Assembly (NCBI GenBank): GCA_035690485.1
Contig: DASSKL010000052.1
Coordinates: 1-59,340, forward strand
Origin: Mycobacteriales bacterium
GTDB taxonomy: Bacteria > Actinomycetota > Actinomycetes > JAFAQI01 > DASSKL01
Length of the DNA: 59,340 bases
Direction of reading: 5' to 3'
The notes beneath the pieces are model-generated. The model saw only the letters and a list, made by a program, of their open reading frames with translations. It ran no database searches and was not told where the DNA came from. The position numbers were made by a program, and so were the translations under genes. Positions 18,001 to 23,825 of the stretch are shown piece by piece (positions within the stretch are counted from its first letter, which is position 1; each line of letters starts with the position of its first letter).

Positions 18001-18545
18001 AGCCAGCCGTCGCCGTGGACCCGGTGCTCGTGGTCGTGCTCGTCCAGCCACCCGGTCAGCTCCGCGAGGTCGGGCAGGCCGAACTCCGCGTGCTCGTCGA
18101 GGGCGGGAAGGCTGTGGCCGAGCCGGGCGACCCAGTAGCCGTTGACGATCGCCTCGCATCGGGAGACCCGCGGGTCGGCGTACGGCGCGACCACGACCAC
18201 CGGCCCGCGCGACACGCGCAGCAGCTCCGCCACGAAGGCCGTACGGCGCGCGGCGGGCAGGTGCTCGTAGACGTCGTGGCAGGCGACGATGTCGAACGAC
18301 CCGTCGCGGAACGGCAGCGCGAAGCCGGAGCCGATCAGCGGGACGTGGCCGTCGCGCGCCGGGTCGTCGGCGTAGACGTCGATCGAGACCGTGCGATCGG
18401 TCGGGAACAGCGCGGCGATCGTGCCGAACGGGTCGCCGACGTCGAGGATGCTCAGCGGTTCGGAGCCGTAGGACTCGTGGCGCAGCCGGTGCAGATAGGT
18501 GTAGCGGGCGTACTGGTCGAAGCTGGCTCGCCGCATGGCATCCAC
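15003..18545 (-). CDS. three-domain fusion: methyltransferase - GT2 - GT4 glycosyltransferase
   Basis: An 1180-residue cytoplasmic protein starting at GTG 18545. Residues 1-200 are a class I methyltransferase (SILDVGDPFGTIAALF, then FDIVACHDVYEHLP). Residues about 328-605 are a GT2 domain (GIVLVNLNGAEHLP, VDNASTDGS, LLNNDARVDPD, FFAYFEDVDFGWRLW). Residues about 690-1075 are a GT-B/GT4 domain (RVLVISNDALAEKMSGPAIR, WGGGTWDWFDP, SFRTRVLDYLWAGLPVV). The last 70 residues look like a coiled coil with a basic tail. All three enzymes keep their core motifs. The GT4 part is paralogous to the standalone enzyme at 19153-20502. Such fusions would place successive modifications on one glycan. Confidence 0.87.
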   Translation of the reverse strand: MDAMRRASFDQYARYTYLHRLRHESYGSEPLSILDVGDPFGTIAALFPTDRTVSIDVYADDPARDGHVPLIGSGFALPFRDGSFDIVACHDVYEHLPAARRTAFVAELLRVSRGPVVVVAPYADPRVSRCEAIVNGYWVARLGHSLPALDEHAEFGLPDLAELTGWLDEHDHEHRVHGDGWLYHWIAFWLLKGHLASERREHELHQVDAAFNTLLREEDRRPPHYRRAVVIRPPAGYPDFNPSAPEGDVTGDLVRLVDLATQLQRALPRGDDPWSEHSTLGRWIEAQDSEPFSVVARSLRTALDAVRDEQPGPVEVPEPVADGEPALRSVGIVLVNLNGAEHLPDCLDSIAALDYPKDLLDVVLVDNASTDGSRELLASRYPWVRVLPQDGNTGFAPAVNTGVAALETECVVLLNNDARVDPDFVRELVRAYDPDQGIVCVGAQIVSWDGSTLDFGEGATNFYGMGQQLGYGTPIDTAHVEDGKELLFSCGGAMLCGRQVFLDVGGLDPRFFAYFEDVDFGWRLWVLGFRVVLAKKARAYHRMHGTSSRFPMHQRFLLYERNALRMILKNYDDHNLGRVLGPALMLMVKRAVLRGGLPRTPYDIGGDRDETEVVPRYALAHLHAIGDVVDDIEQVMVDRATIQRARRRSDLEVFDRFNRPLWPVLPERPYLEASERLTTAFGLDKVFPRRRATRVLVISNDALAEKMSGPAIRAWEIAKALAGTVEVTVAVPEASDKAAPGVQLAVYHDPEALARLAEAADVTVVQGYTLQRAPALRRVPTLLVVDLYDPWIFENVELHNGEPYGDTALQNDVAVLNELLDVGDFFICASERQRDYWLGMLAARDRLTLGQYALDPNLRKLVDVVPFGLPDRAPRHERQVLKGVHPKIGRDDLVVLWGGGTWDWFDPIGTIEAFGRVVKDVPNAKLYFLGFQLESPNVKTMHVAKVAQAKVAELGLQDSVVFGDWAPYDLREAYLLEADVAVTAARDLAEARLSFRTRVLDYLWAGLPVVATEGDVLADLVRDERVGLLVPPEDPIALAAALTKMLTSPVLRAECSANARTVSHRFRWQDSVAPLREVVLRPWEWQEARRLRPRDREITEEVRALLDDRNRLYGAYADGRLSGRIMFRDRQFATLDQYVTELEATVQTLNRRMEILRRTPIAPAFRAARKVRNAVRARRG

Positions 18546-18553
18546 GAGCGAGG

Positions 18554-18559
18554 AGCCTA
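18554..18559 (-). promoter_or_regulatory. -10 box before the fusion glycosyltransferase gene
   Basis: TAGGCT on the minus strand ends 8 nt before the GTG at 18545, consistent with a leaderless or nearly leaderless transcript. Confidence 0.4.
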
Positions 18560-18573
18560 CGGGGAGCGCCGCG

Positions 18574-19131
18574 CTACGGGCGTTCCGGCACGGCGCAGTA
18601 GGCGCCCTCGGAGAAGCCGGCAGCGGGCATGCCCAGCGCGATGTTCCACCGCGACCGGTAGTTCTCCCACGCGACCGCGCTGACGATCTCGACGATCTGC
18701 GGCTCGGTCATCCGCTGCCGGAGCGCGGCGATCGTCTCCTCGGGCACGTCGGCGGGGGTGCGGGTCATGCCCACCGCGAGGTCGAGCACGAGCCGCTCGT
18801 CGTCGCTGAACGCATCACTGTCGCGGTAGCGCGGCAGGTCGTGGATCTGCTGCTCGGTGATGCCCTTCACCCTGCTCACGGCAGAGTTGATGTCCATTCA
18901 AAACGGGCAGCCGGCGAGCGTCGCCGTCTTGAGCACGGCGAGCTGCTTGAGCTTCGGGTCCGCCGCTCTCGCCCGGCCACTCACCATCTCGAACAGCCCG
19001 ACGGCGACGGCGTAGGGCTTGCTGTGCGCGTAGACCCGCGGCTGCTGCGTCTCCCGGCCGAGTCGCTTGAGCGCCGCCCTGGCGTAGAAGTCGGCGAACC
19101 ACCCCCGGGCGGCGCCGATCCGGTTGCTCAC
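18574..19131 (-). CDS. AhpD-like / carboxymuconolactone decarboxylase family protein with in-frame TGA, candidate selenoprotein
   Basis: Reading through one in-frame TGA (18898-18900) gives a continuous 185-residue protein. The first 77 residues end KLKQLAVLKTATLAGCPF; the remaining 107 start MDINSAVSRVKGITEQQIH and run to a family-like end, SEGAYCAVPERP. Relatives I remember read GCPFC at this point, the redox CxxC of AhpD-type proteins, so the TGA sits exactly at the second cysteine (C-P-F-stop). Both halves keep the frame and conserved motifs (AWENYRSRWN). A 7-bp hairpin with a GU-containing loop begins shortly after the TGA. The GTG start at 19131 has a TACGAT box 6 nt upstream. Explanations: selenocysteine (favoured), recent nonsense mutation, or sequencing error. 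The predicted role is peroxide or thiol redox chemistry. Confidence 0.7.
18869..18887 (-). promoter_or_regulatory. candidate bacterial SECIS hairpin downstream of the in-frame TGA
   Basis: On the coding strand, ACTCTGC pairs with GCAGGGT (7 bp, one G-U pair) around the loop CGTGA. The loop starts 17 nt after the TGA and has G then U as its second and third bases. Known bacterial SECIS elements have a short stem-loop inside the coding region about 16-37 nt from UGA, with a G near the loop start. The arms fall on TCT and AGG, codons uncommon in this GC-rich window, as if chosen for pairing. Confidence 0.55.
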
Positions 19132-19137
19132 GGGCGG

Positions 19138-19143
19138 ATCGTA
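19138..19143 (-). promoter_or_regulatory. -10 box of a leaderless promoter for the AhpD-like gene
   Basis: TACGAT on the minus strand ends 6 nt before the GTG at 19131. It lies in the 21-bp gap after the upstream glycosyltransferase, so the redox gene can be transcribed alone. Confidence 0.45.
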
Positions 19144-19152
19144 TGACTCGTC

Positions 19153-20502
19153 CTACTTGGTCAGCCGACCCCAGGCCTTCTTCGCGACCAGCCGCGGGCC
19201 ACCCTGACGCAGGTAGTCGCGGGCCAGCGCGACGTTGGCGCGCAGCCCCGTCGGCGGGTGGCCGATGACCGACAACGGCGGGGTGAGCCTCCCGACGAGG
19301 TCGGCGTCGAGCAGGTCCGGCGCGCGATGCGGATCGCGGCAGAAGTCGACCAGCGGCGCGAGCACCTGACCCCAGTGGAACCGCTGGGCGACCCGGGCGA
19401 CCGCTGCCCGGCACGACGCGGCGAGCTCCGCGTCGTGCAGGACGCGGTCGAGCGCGGCGGCCAGGGCGTCGATGTCGCCCGCCGGCACCGTGAGGCCCAG
19501 CCCTTCCTGCTCGACGAGCGCGGCCAGCGAGTCGCCGGCCGTGCACACGATCGGCAGCCCGGCCCACAGGTAGTCGAGCAGCCGGGTGCGAAAGGAGAAC
19601 GCCGTCTCGACATGGTCGAGGTGCGTCGACACGCCCGCGTCGGCGTCGAGCAGCCAGTCGGCGCGCTCGTCGTACGGCACCCAGCCGTCGTTGAAGACGA
19701 CGTGCGAGCCGAGCACGCCGAGGGAGCCGGCGAGCTCGCGCGCGGCCACGGCCATCCGCATCTCGGGGACGCGTGGGTTCGGGTGGGCGCCGCCGAGGAA
19801 GACGAGCCGCACGTCGCCGCGCAGCCGGTCGACCGCGCGGACCAGCGTGAGCGGGTCGAACCAGTTGTAGATGCCGCCGCCCCACAGGAGCACCTTCTCG
19901 GTGTCGCCGATGCCGGGCAGGGCGCCGCGGATGCCGTGGCGACGCCGTACCGGCGGCTCGTCGGGCAGGCCGAACGGTGCGACGGCCAGCAACGACCGGA
20001 GGGTCTCGTCGGCGTCGTACGACGCGGAGTTGACCCGACCGAGCGCGGCGAGCGCACCGAGCCAGAAGTCGCGTTGCTTGTCGCTGGCGCAGAGGAAGAA
20101 GTCGCCCCTGCGCAGCTGGTCGTTGAGCACGACGACCGCGTTGTGCACGATGTCGCGCCGCCGCTCCTCCCCCTCGTCGCGGGCCTGCTCGAGCAGCTCG
20201 AGGTGGAACGGGTCGTAGACGTCGGCGACGACGACCTTGCCGGTCTCTCGGAGGAAGGGGTACTCGTGCAGCAGCGAGCCCTGCATGACGAGCACGTCCA
20301 TCCACTGCTCGAGCTCGCGCAGCTCCGGCTCCCCGACGCACCGAACCGCGAACCGTGGCGAGGACGCGTCGGCACCGACGTGCGAGACGAGCTGCACGTC
20401 GTGGTCGGCGGCCAGCGCGTCGGCGATCGCCCAGGCGCGGATCGCCGGGCCGGCCATGCGCGCGCCGATCACGTCGCCGGTCGCGACGACGATGCGGCTC
20501 AT
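19153..20502 (-). CDS. GT4-family glycosyltransferase, paralogue of the fusion protein's GT4 domain
   Basis: A 449-residue GT-B enzyme from ATG 20502, which overlaps the Wzt stop as ATGA. Motifs run parallel to the last domain of the 1180-residue protein: RIVVATGDVIGARMAGPAIR, FFLCASDKQRDFWLGALAAL, LLWGGGIYNWFDPLTL and FSFRTRLLDYLWAGLPIV. Shared order and unusual motifs (MxGPAIRAW, WGGGxxxWFDP) argue for duplication of one ancestral gene. Sitting directly behind the exporter genes, it most likely acts on the exported polymer. The donor sugar is unknown. Confidence 0.86.
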   Translation of the reverse strand: MSRIVVATGDVIGARMAGPAIRAWAIADALAADHDVQLVSHVGADASSPRFAVRCVGEPELRELEQWMDVLVMQGSLLHEYPFLRETGKVVVADVYDPFHLELLEQARDEGEERRRDIVHNAVVVLNDQLRRGDFFLCASDKQRDFWLGALAALGRVNSASYDADETLRSLLAVAPFGLPDEPPVRRRHGIRGALPGIGDTEKVLLWGGGIYNWFDPLTLVRAVDRLRGDVRLVFLGGAHPNPRVPEMRMAVAARELAGSLGVLGSHVVFNDGWVPYDERADWLLDADAGVSTHLDHVETAFSFRTRLLDYLWAGLPIVCTAGDSLAALVEQEGLGLTVPAGDIDALAAALDRVLHDAELAASCRAAVARVAQRFHWGQVLAPLVDFCRDPHRAPDLLDADLVGRLTPPLSVIGHPPTGLRANVALARDYLRQGGPRLVAKKAWGRLTK

Positions 20503-21758
20503 GCCCCGGCGGGCCCGGTCGACCAGTCGGCCGACCACGAGCCGCCGAGCGACAGGAACCCGTGCTCCTCGCGCGGGTCGCCCAGCTCGACGTCGAAGCG
20601 CAGCGCCCGGTGCCGGTGGTCGTAGGGGTGCTGGCAGGTGAAGTCGTAGACCGAACCCGACAGGTCGTAGGTGCCGGGGAGCAACAGCAGCCGGTCGATG
20701 CGCAGCTCTACGACGCCCGTGCCGTCGATCTTCTCGGGCACCAGCCCCGCGTCCCGAGTGTTGGGGCCGGTGAGCTCGACCCCCTCGACCGAGTGCAGGG
20801 CCATCCCGAAGACGGGCTTCTCGATCGGCTCGTTCGTCGTGTAGTGCAGCCGGACGGTGACCGGGTCGCCGGTGCGTACCGACGTGGTCACCCCGCCGTC
20901 GGGGCCGAGCAGCTCGAGCCGGTCGATGCGCGCCTCACCGGAGCCCCACCGCGAGCCGGTGTGCTGCGTCGGGTCGGCCGGTCCGTCACCGGCCGCGACC
21001 TGGTCGCGGGCGTGGTGCGACTCGCCGACGTAGTCGTCGACGACGTTGCCCGGCGCCCCGACCTCGCGGACCTGCCCCTCGTCGAGCCACACCACCTGGT
21101 CGCACAGGTTGCGCAGCTGGCCCATCGCGTGGCTCACGAGCACGATCGTCTTGCCGCTGCGGCGGAAGTCGGAGAACTTCTCCGCGCACTTGCGCTGGAA
21201 CGCCTCGTCGCCGACGGCGAGCACCTCGTCGACGAGCAGGATGTCGGGGTCGACGTTGATGGCGACCGAGAACCCGAGCCGCACGTACATGCCCGAGGAG
21301 TAGTTCTTCACCGGCGAGTCGATGAACCTCTCGAGCCCCGCGAAGGCCACGATCTCGTCGAACTTCGCCTCGATCTCCTTGCGGGACAGGCCGAGGATCG
21401 AGCCGTTGAGATAGACGTTCTCCCGGCCGGACAGCTCCGGGTGGAAGCCCGACCCGAGCTCCAGCAGCGCGGCGACCTTGCCGTTGGTGGTGATCTTGCC
21501 GTGCTCGGGCCGCAGGATCCGCGCGATGCACTTGAGCAGCGTCGACTTACCCGAGCCGTTCTCGCCGATCAGGCCGAACGTCGTCCCGACCGGGATCTCG
21601 AACGACACGTCGCGCAGGGCCCAGAACTCGTCGTACTTCGCCCGGCCGCGGCGCATGATCGCGACCTTCAGCGACTGGTTGCGCTCGTGGTAGAGGCGGA
21701 ACCGCTTGGAGACCCCGTCGACCACGACCGCGGGCTCGGTGCTCGGGGGAAGGCTCAC
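20499..21758 (-). CDS. wzt: polysaccharide ABC exporter ATPase with C-terminal carbohydrate-binding domain (Wzt-like)
   Basis: A 419-residue ATP-binding subunit. The true start is GTG 21758, overlapping the permease stop (GTGA). Walker A is GLIGENGSGKSTLLK, the signature is NYSSGMYVRLGFSVA, Walker B is DILLVDEVLAVGDE, and the switch histidine is in VLVSHAM. Residues about 260-419 form an additional beta-rich domain (TTSVRTGDPVTVRLHYTT, LLLLPGTYDLSGSVYD) matching the Wzt C-terminal domain, which in O-antigen systems recognises the completed, terminally modified chain before export. The neighbouring methyltransferases could supply such a terminal mark. Confidence 0.92.
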   Translation of the reverse strand: MSLPPSTEPAVVVDGVSKRFRLYHERNQSLKVAIMRRGRAKYDEFWALRDVSFEIPVGTTFGLIGENGSGKSTLLKCIARILRPEHGKITTNGKVAALLELGSGFHPELSGRENVYLNGSILGLSRKEIEAKFDEIVAFAGLERFIDSPVKNYSSGMYVRLGFSVAINVDPDILLVDEVLAVGDEAFQRKCAEKFSDFRRSGKTIVLVSHAMGQLRNLCDQVVWLDEGQVREVGAPGNVVDDYVGESHHARDQVAAGDGPADPTQHTGSRWGSGEARIDRLELLGPDGGVTTSVRTGDPVTVRLHYTTNEPIEKPVFGMALHSVEGVELTGPNTRDAGLVPEKIDGTGVVELRIDRLLLLPGTYDLSGSVYDFTCQHPYDHRHRALRFDVELGDPREEHGFLSLGGSWSADWSTGPAGA

Positions 21759-22579
21759 AGCTCCTCCGCCAGGCCGCCCTCGCGAGCGCTGAACAGCGCC
21801 CAGCCGGCGAGGATCGCGAACGCCGTCCAGCCGACCAGGTAGCCCCAGGTCTCGGCCGACGGGAACCGCAGGTCGTAGAAGATGTTGCGGTAGGCGATCG
21901 CGAACTGCGTCATCGGGTTGGCCCGGTAGAGGTCGAGCGCGCTGACGCCGAGCGCGTGGTACTTCGCCAGGCTGTGCACGTACTTCATCGGGTAGACGAC
22001 GGGCGTGGCGTAGAACCACACCTGGAGCCCGATCGCGAGGAAGTGCTCGACGTCGCGGAAGTAGACGTTCATCACCGCGAAGCCGAGCGCGAGGCCGAGC
22101 ACGAAGACCGTCTGCAGCGAAGCGACGACGAGGACCAGCGGGATCCAGGGCAGCACCATGTTGCCGAAGGCGAGCAGCACGCAGGCCAGCACGCCCATCT
22201 CGATCATGAAGGTGACGAGCCACGCGCCGACCGCCGAGCCGACGAGCAGCTCGCGTGGGAAGTAGACCTTCTTGATGAGGTTGGCGTTGCCGACGAGCGA
22301 GCTCATGCCGCCGGTGAGGCTGTTGGCGAGGAAGTTCCACGGCAGCAGCCCGGTGAGCAGCCACAGCGCGAAGATGTCGAGCCCGCTGGGGTTGCCCGCG
22401 TCGGGCTTGGCCTTCAGGAAGACACTGAAGACGACGGTGAAGACCGCCATCGTGACCAAGGGGTTGACCAGCGACCACGCCCAGCCGAGTGCCGACCGCT
22501 TGTACTTGCTGCGGAGTTCCCGCAGGGTGAGGTTGGCCAGTAGCTCGCGCGAGGTGACGATCTCGGCGAGCGCGGTCAC
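21755..22579 (-). CDS. wzm: polysaccharide ABC exporter permease (Wzm/TagG-like)
   Basis: A 274-residue ABC-2 type permease with about six membrane segments, starting at GTG 22579. Typical features are the amphipathic N-terminal LTLRELRSKYKRSALGWAWS, followed by NPLVTMAVFTVVFSVFL, and YATPVVYPMKYV before the last helices. With Wzt it would move a lipid-linked polymer across the membrane. The mycobacterial counterpart (Rv3783, from memory) exports galactan. It is the first gene of a three-gene operon (wzm-wzt-GT4) and diverges from the GT4 at 22640. Confidence 0.92.
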   Translation of the reverse strand: MTALAEIVTSRELLANLTLRELRSKYKRSALGWAWSLVNPLVTMAVFTVVFSVFLKAKPDAGNPSGLDIFALWLLTGLLPWNFLANSLTGGMSSLVGNANLIKKVYFPRELLVGSAVGAWLVTFMIEMGVLACVLLAFGNMVLPWIPLVLVVASLQTVFVLGLALGFAVMNVYFRDVEHFLAIGLQVWFYATPVVYPMKYVHSLAKYHALGVSALDLYRANPMTQFAIAYRNIFYDLRFPSAETWGYLVGWTAFAILAGWALFSAREGGLAEEL

Positions 22580-22603
22580 GTGGCCGTCCCGTTCACGCCG
22601 GTC

Positions 22604-22609
22604 AGTCTA
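22604..22609 (-). promoter_or_regulatory. -10 box for the wzm-wzt-GT4 operon
   Basis: TAGACT on the minus strand lies 24 nt before the wzm GTG, leaving room for a short leader with a GGGACGG-like ribosome site. It is in the 60-bp divergent gap to the next glycosyltransferase. Confidence 0.4.
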
Positions 22610-22639
22610 GGGATCAGTCAGCGCTGGGAGGTGCACGCT

Positions 22640-23749
22640 GTGCGGGTCGGCCTCGACGCCACTCCGCTGCTCGGCCGGCCCACCGGGGTGGGCCGCTACG
22701 TGTCGGGTCTCGTCGCCGGGCTGCTCGACCGGTCCACGCCGCCGGACCTGCAGCTGACGCCGTTCACGTGGCACGGCGGCGACCTCGACGGGCTGGTGCC
22801 CGCGTCGCCGCACGTCCGGGCCGGCGGCCGGCGGGCGCCCGCGAGGCTGCTGCGCGAGCTGTGGGCGCGCGGACCGTTCCCGCCGGTGGAGTGGCTGTCG
22901 GGTCCGGTCGACCTGTTCCACGGCACCAACTACGTGCTGCCGCCCGCCCGGCGAGCCGCCGGGGTCGTGACGGTTCACGACCTGACCTACCTGCACCGCC
23001 CGGAGTGGGTCAACGCCGAGTCCCTGCGCTACCGGGCGCTCGTGCCGGTCGCCCTGCGCCGCGCCGCTGCCGTCTGCACCGACACCGCCGCCGTGCGCAC
23101 GGAACTGCTCGACGCCTACCCGGCACTCGACCCCGCTCGCGTGCACCCCACGCTGCTCGGCGTCGACGGCTCGTGGTTCGCCGCCGAGACCCCCGACGGC
23201 GCGTGGTTCGCCGCACGTGGCCTGCCGCGCAGCTACGTGCTGTTCGTCGGCACGCTCGAACCGCGCAAGAACCTTCGGACCTTGCTGGCGGCCTACGCCG
23301 GCCCCCTCGCCACCGCCGACGTGCCGCCGCTCGTCGTGGTCGGGGCACCGGGCTGGGGCGACCAGATCGACGCGGCGACGCTGCCCGAGGGCCGGGTGCA
23401 CTTCACGGGTTACGTCGAGGCGGCGGACCTGCCGGGCGTGGTCGCCGGCGCCTCGTGCCTGGTCCTCCCCTCCCTCTACGAGGGCTTCGGGCTGCCCCCG
23501 CTGGAGGCCTTCGCGGCGGGGCTCCCCGCGGTCGTCGGCGACGTGCCGGCGTTGCGCGAGGTGTGCGGCGAGCACGCGCGCTACCACGCCCCGCTCGACG
23601 CCGAGGCGCTCGCGCACGCGCTGACGGCGACGCTGTCCGACGGCGGCCCGACCACCGCGCAGGCCCGACGGGCCCACGCGCGGACGTTCACGTGGACCCG
23701 CTGCGCCGACGCGACCCTCGCGGCCTACGAGCAGGCACTCGCGCCCTGA
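22640..23749 (+). CDS. GT4-family glycosyltransferase
   Basis: A 369-residue GT-B enzyme. The GTG at 22640 is preferred because GGGAGG (22626-22631) sits 8 nt upstream and the protein then begins RVGLDATPLLGRPTGVGRYV, like its paralogues. Other landmarks are VDLFHGTNYVLPPARR, FVGTLEPRKNLRTLLAAY and EGFGLPPLEAFAAGLPAVV, the retaining-type catalytic block. It is closest in style to 5760-6887 and 6939-8033. It converges on the SLH amidase gene 76 bp away. Confidence 0.87.
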   Translation: MRVGLDATPLLGRPTGVGRYVSGLVAGLLDRSTPPDLQLTPFTWHGGDLDGLVPASPHVRAGGRRAPARLLRELWARGPFPPVEWLSGPVDLFHGTNYVLPPARRAAGVVTVHDLTYLHRPEWVNAESLRYRALVPVALRRAAAVCTDTAAVRTELLDAYPALDPARVHPTLLGVDGSWFAAETPDGAWFAARGLPRSYVLFVGTLEPRKNLRTLLAAYAGPLATADVPPLVVVGAPGWGDQIDAATLPEGRVHFTGYVEAADLPGVVAGASCLVLPSLYEGFGLPPLEAFAAGLPAVVGDVPALREVCGEHARYHAPLDAEALAHALTATLSDGGPTTAQARRAHARTFTWTRCADATLAAYEQALAP

Positions 23750-23825
23750 AGGAGTTCTCGCGAACTGGGTGGCCCTGCTGCCCCCCGTCGCGCAGCGAAC
23801 TCACCCAGCACGCGGGAAGCAGTCC
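23750..23825. other. convergent intergenic gap with repeated motifs, possible bidirectional terminator
   Basis: Between two converging genes, GCGAACT occurs twice (23760-23766 and 23795-23801) and CTGGGTG (23765-23771) is mirrored by CACCCAG (23802-23808). AGTTC/GAACT also pair around the first copy. The structure could terminate transcription in both directions, but the long loop makes this uncertain. Confidence 0.3.

Noticed and set aside
15354-18683. Very long plus-strand open frame opposite the fusion gene (also 3511-5784, 8342-9970, 31232-33964 and, on the minus strand, 48172-49770)
   Set aside because: These are mirror frames of GC-rich genes; their translations are rich in Arg, Gly, Val and His, show no domain motifs, and the opposite strand has complete conserved enzymes.
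18574-18897. Reading the AhpD-like region as two separate genes
   Set aside because: The second part starts at an ATG with no ribosome site and continues the same frame and the same domain; a single protein with a recoded TGA, or a nonsense mutation, explains it better.
3691-23749. Glycosyltransferase island as a secondary-metabolite gene cluster
   Set aside because: No PKS, NRPS, terpene or RiPP genes; exporter, LCP and SLH genes point to a surface polymer.
23750-23825. Repeats as an attachment site or CRISPR
   Set aside because: Only two short copies at unequal context, no spacers, no integrase or tRNA nearby; a terminator role is more modest and fits the convergent genes.
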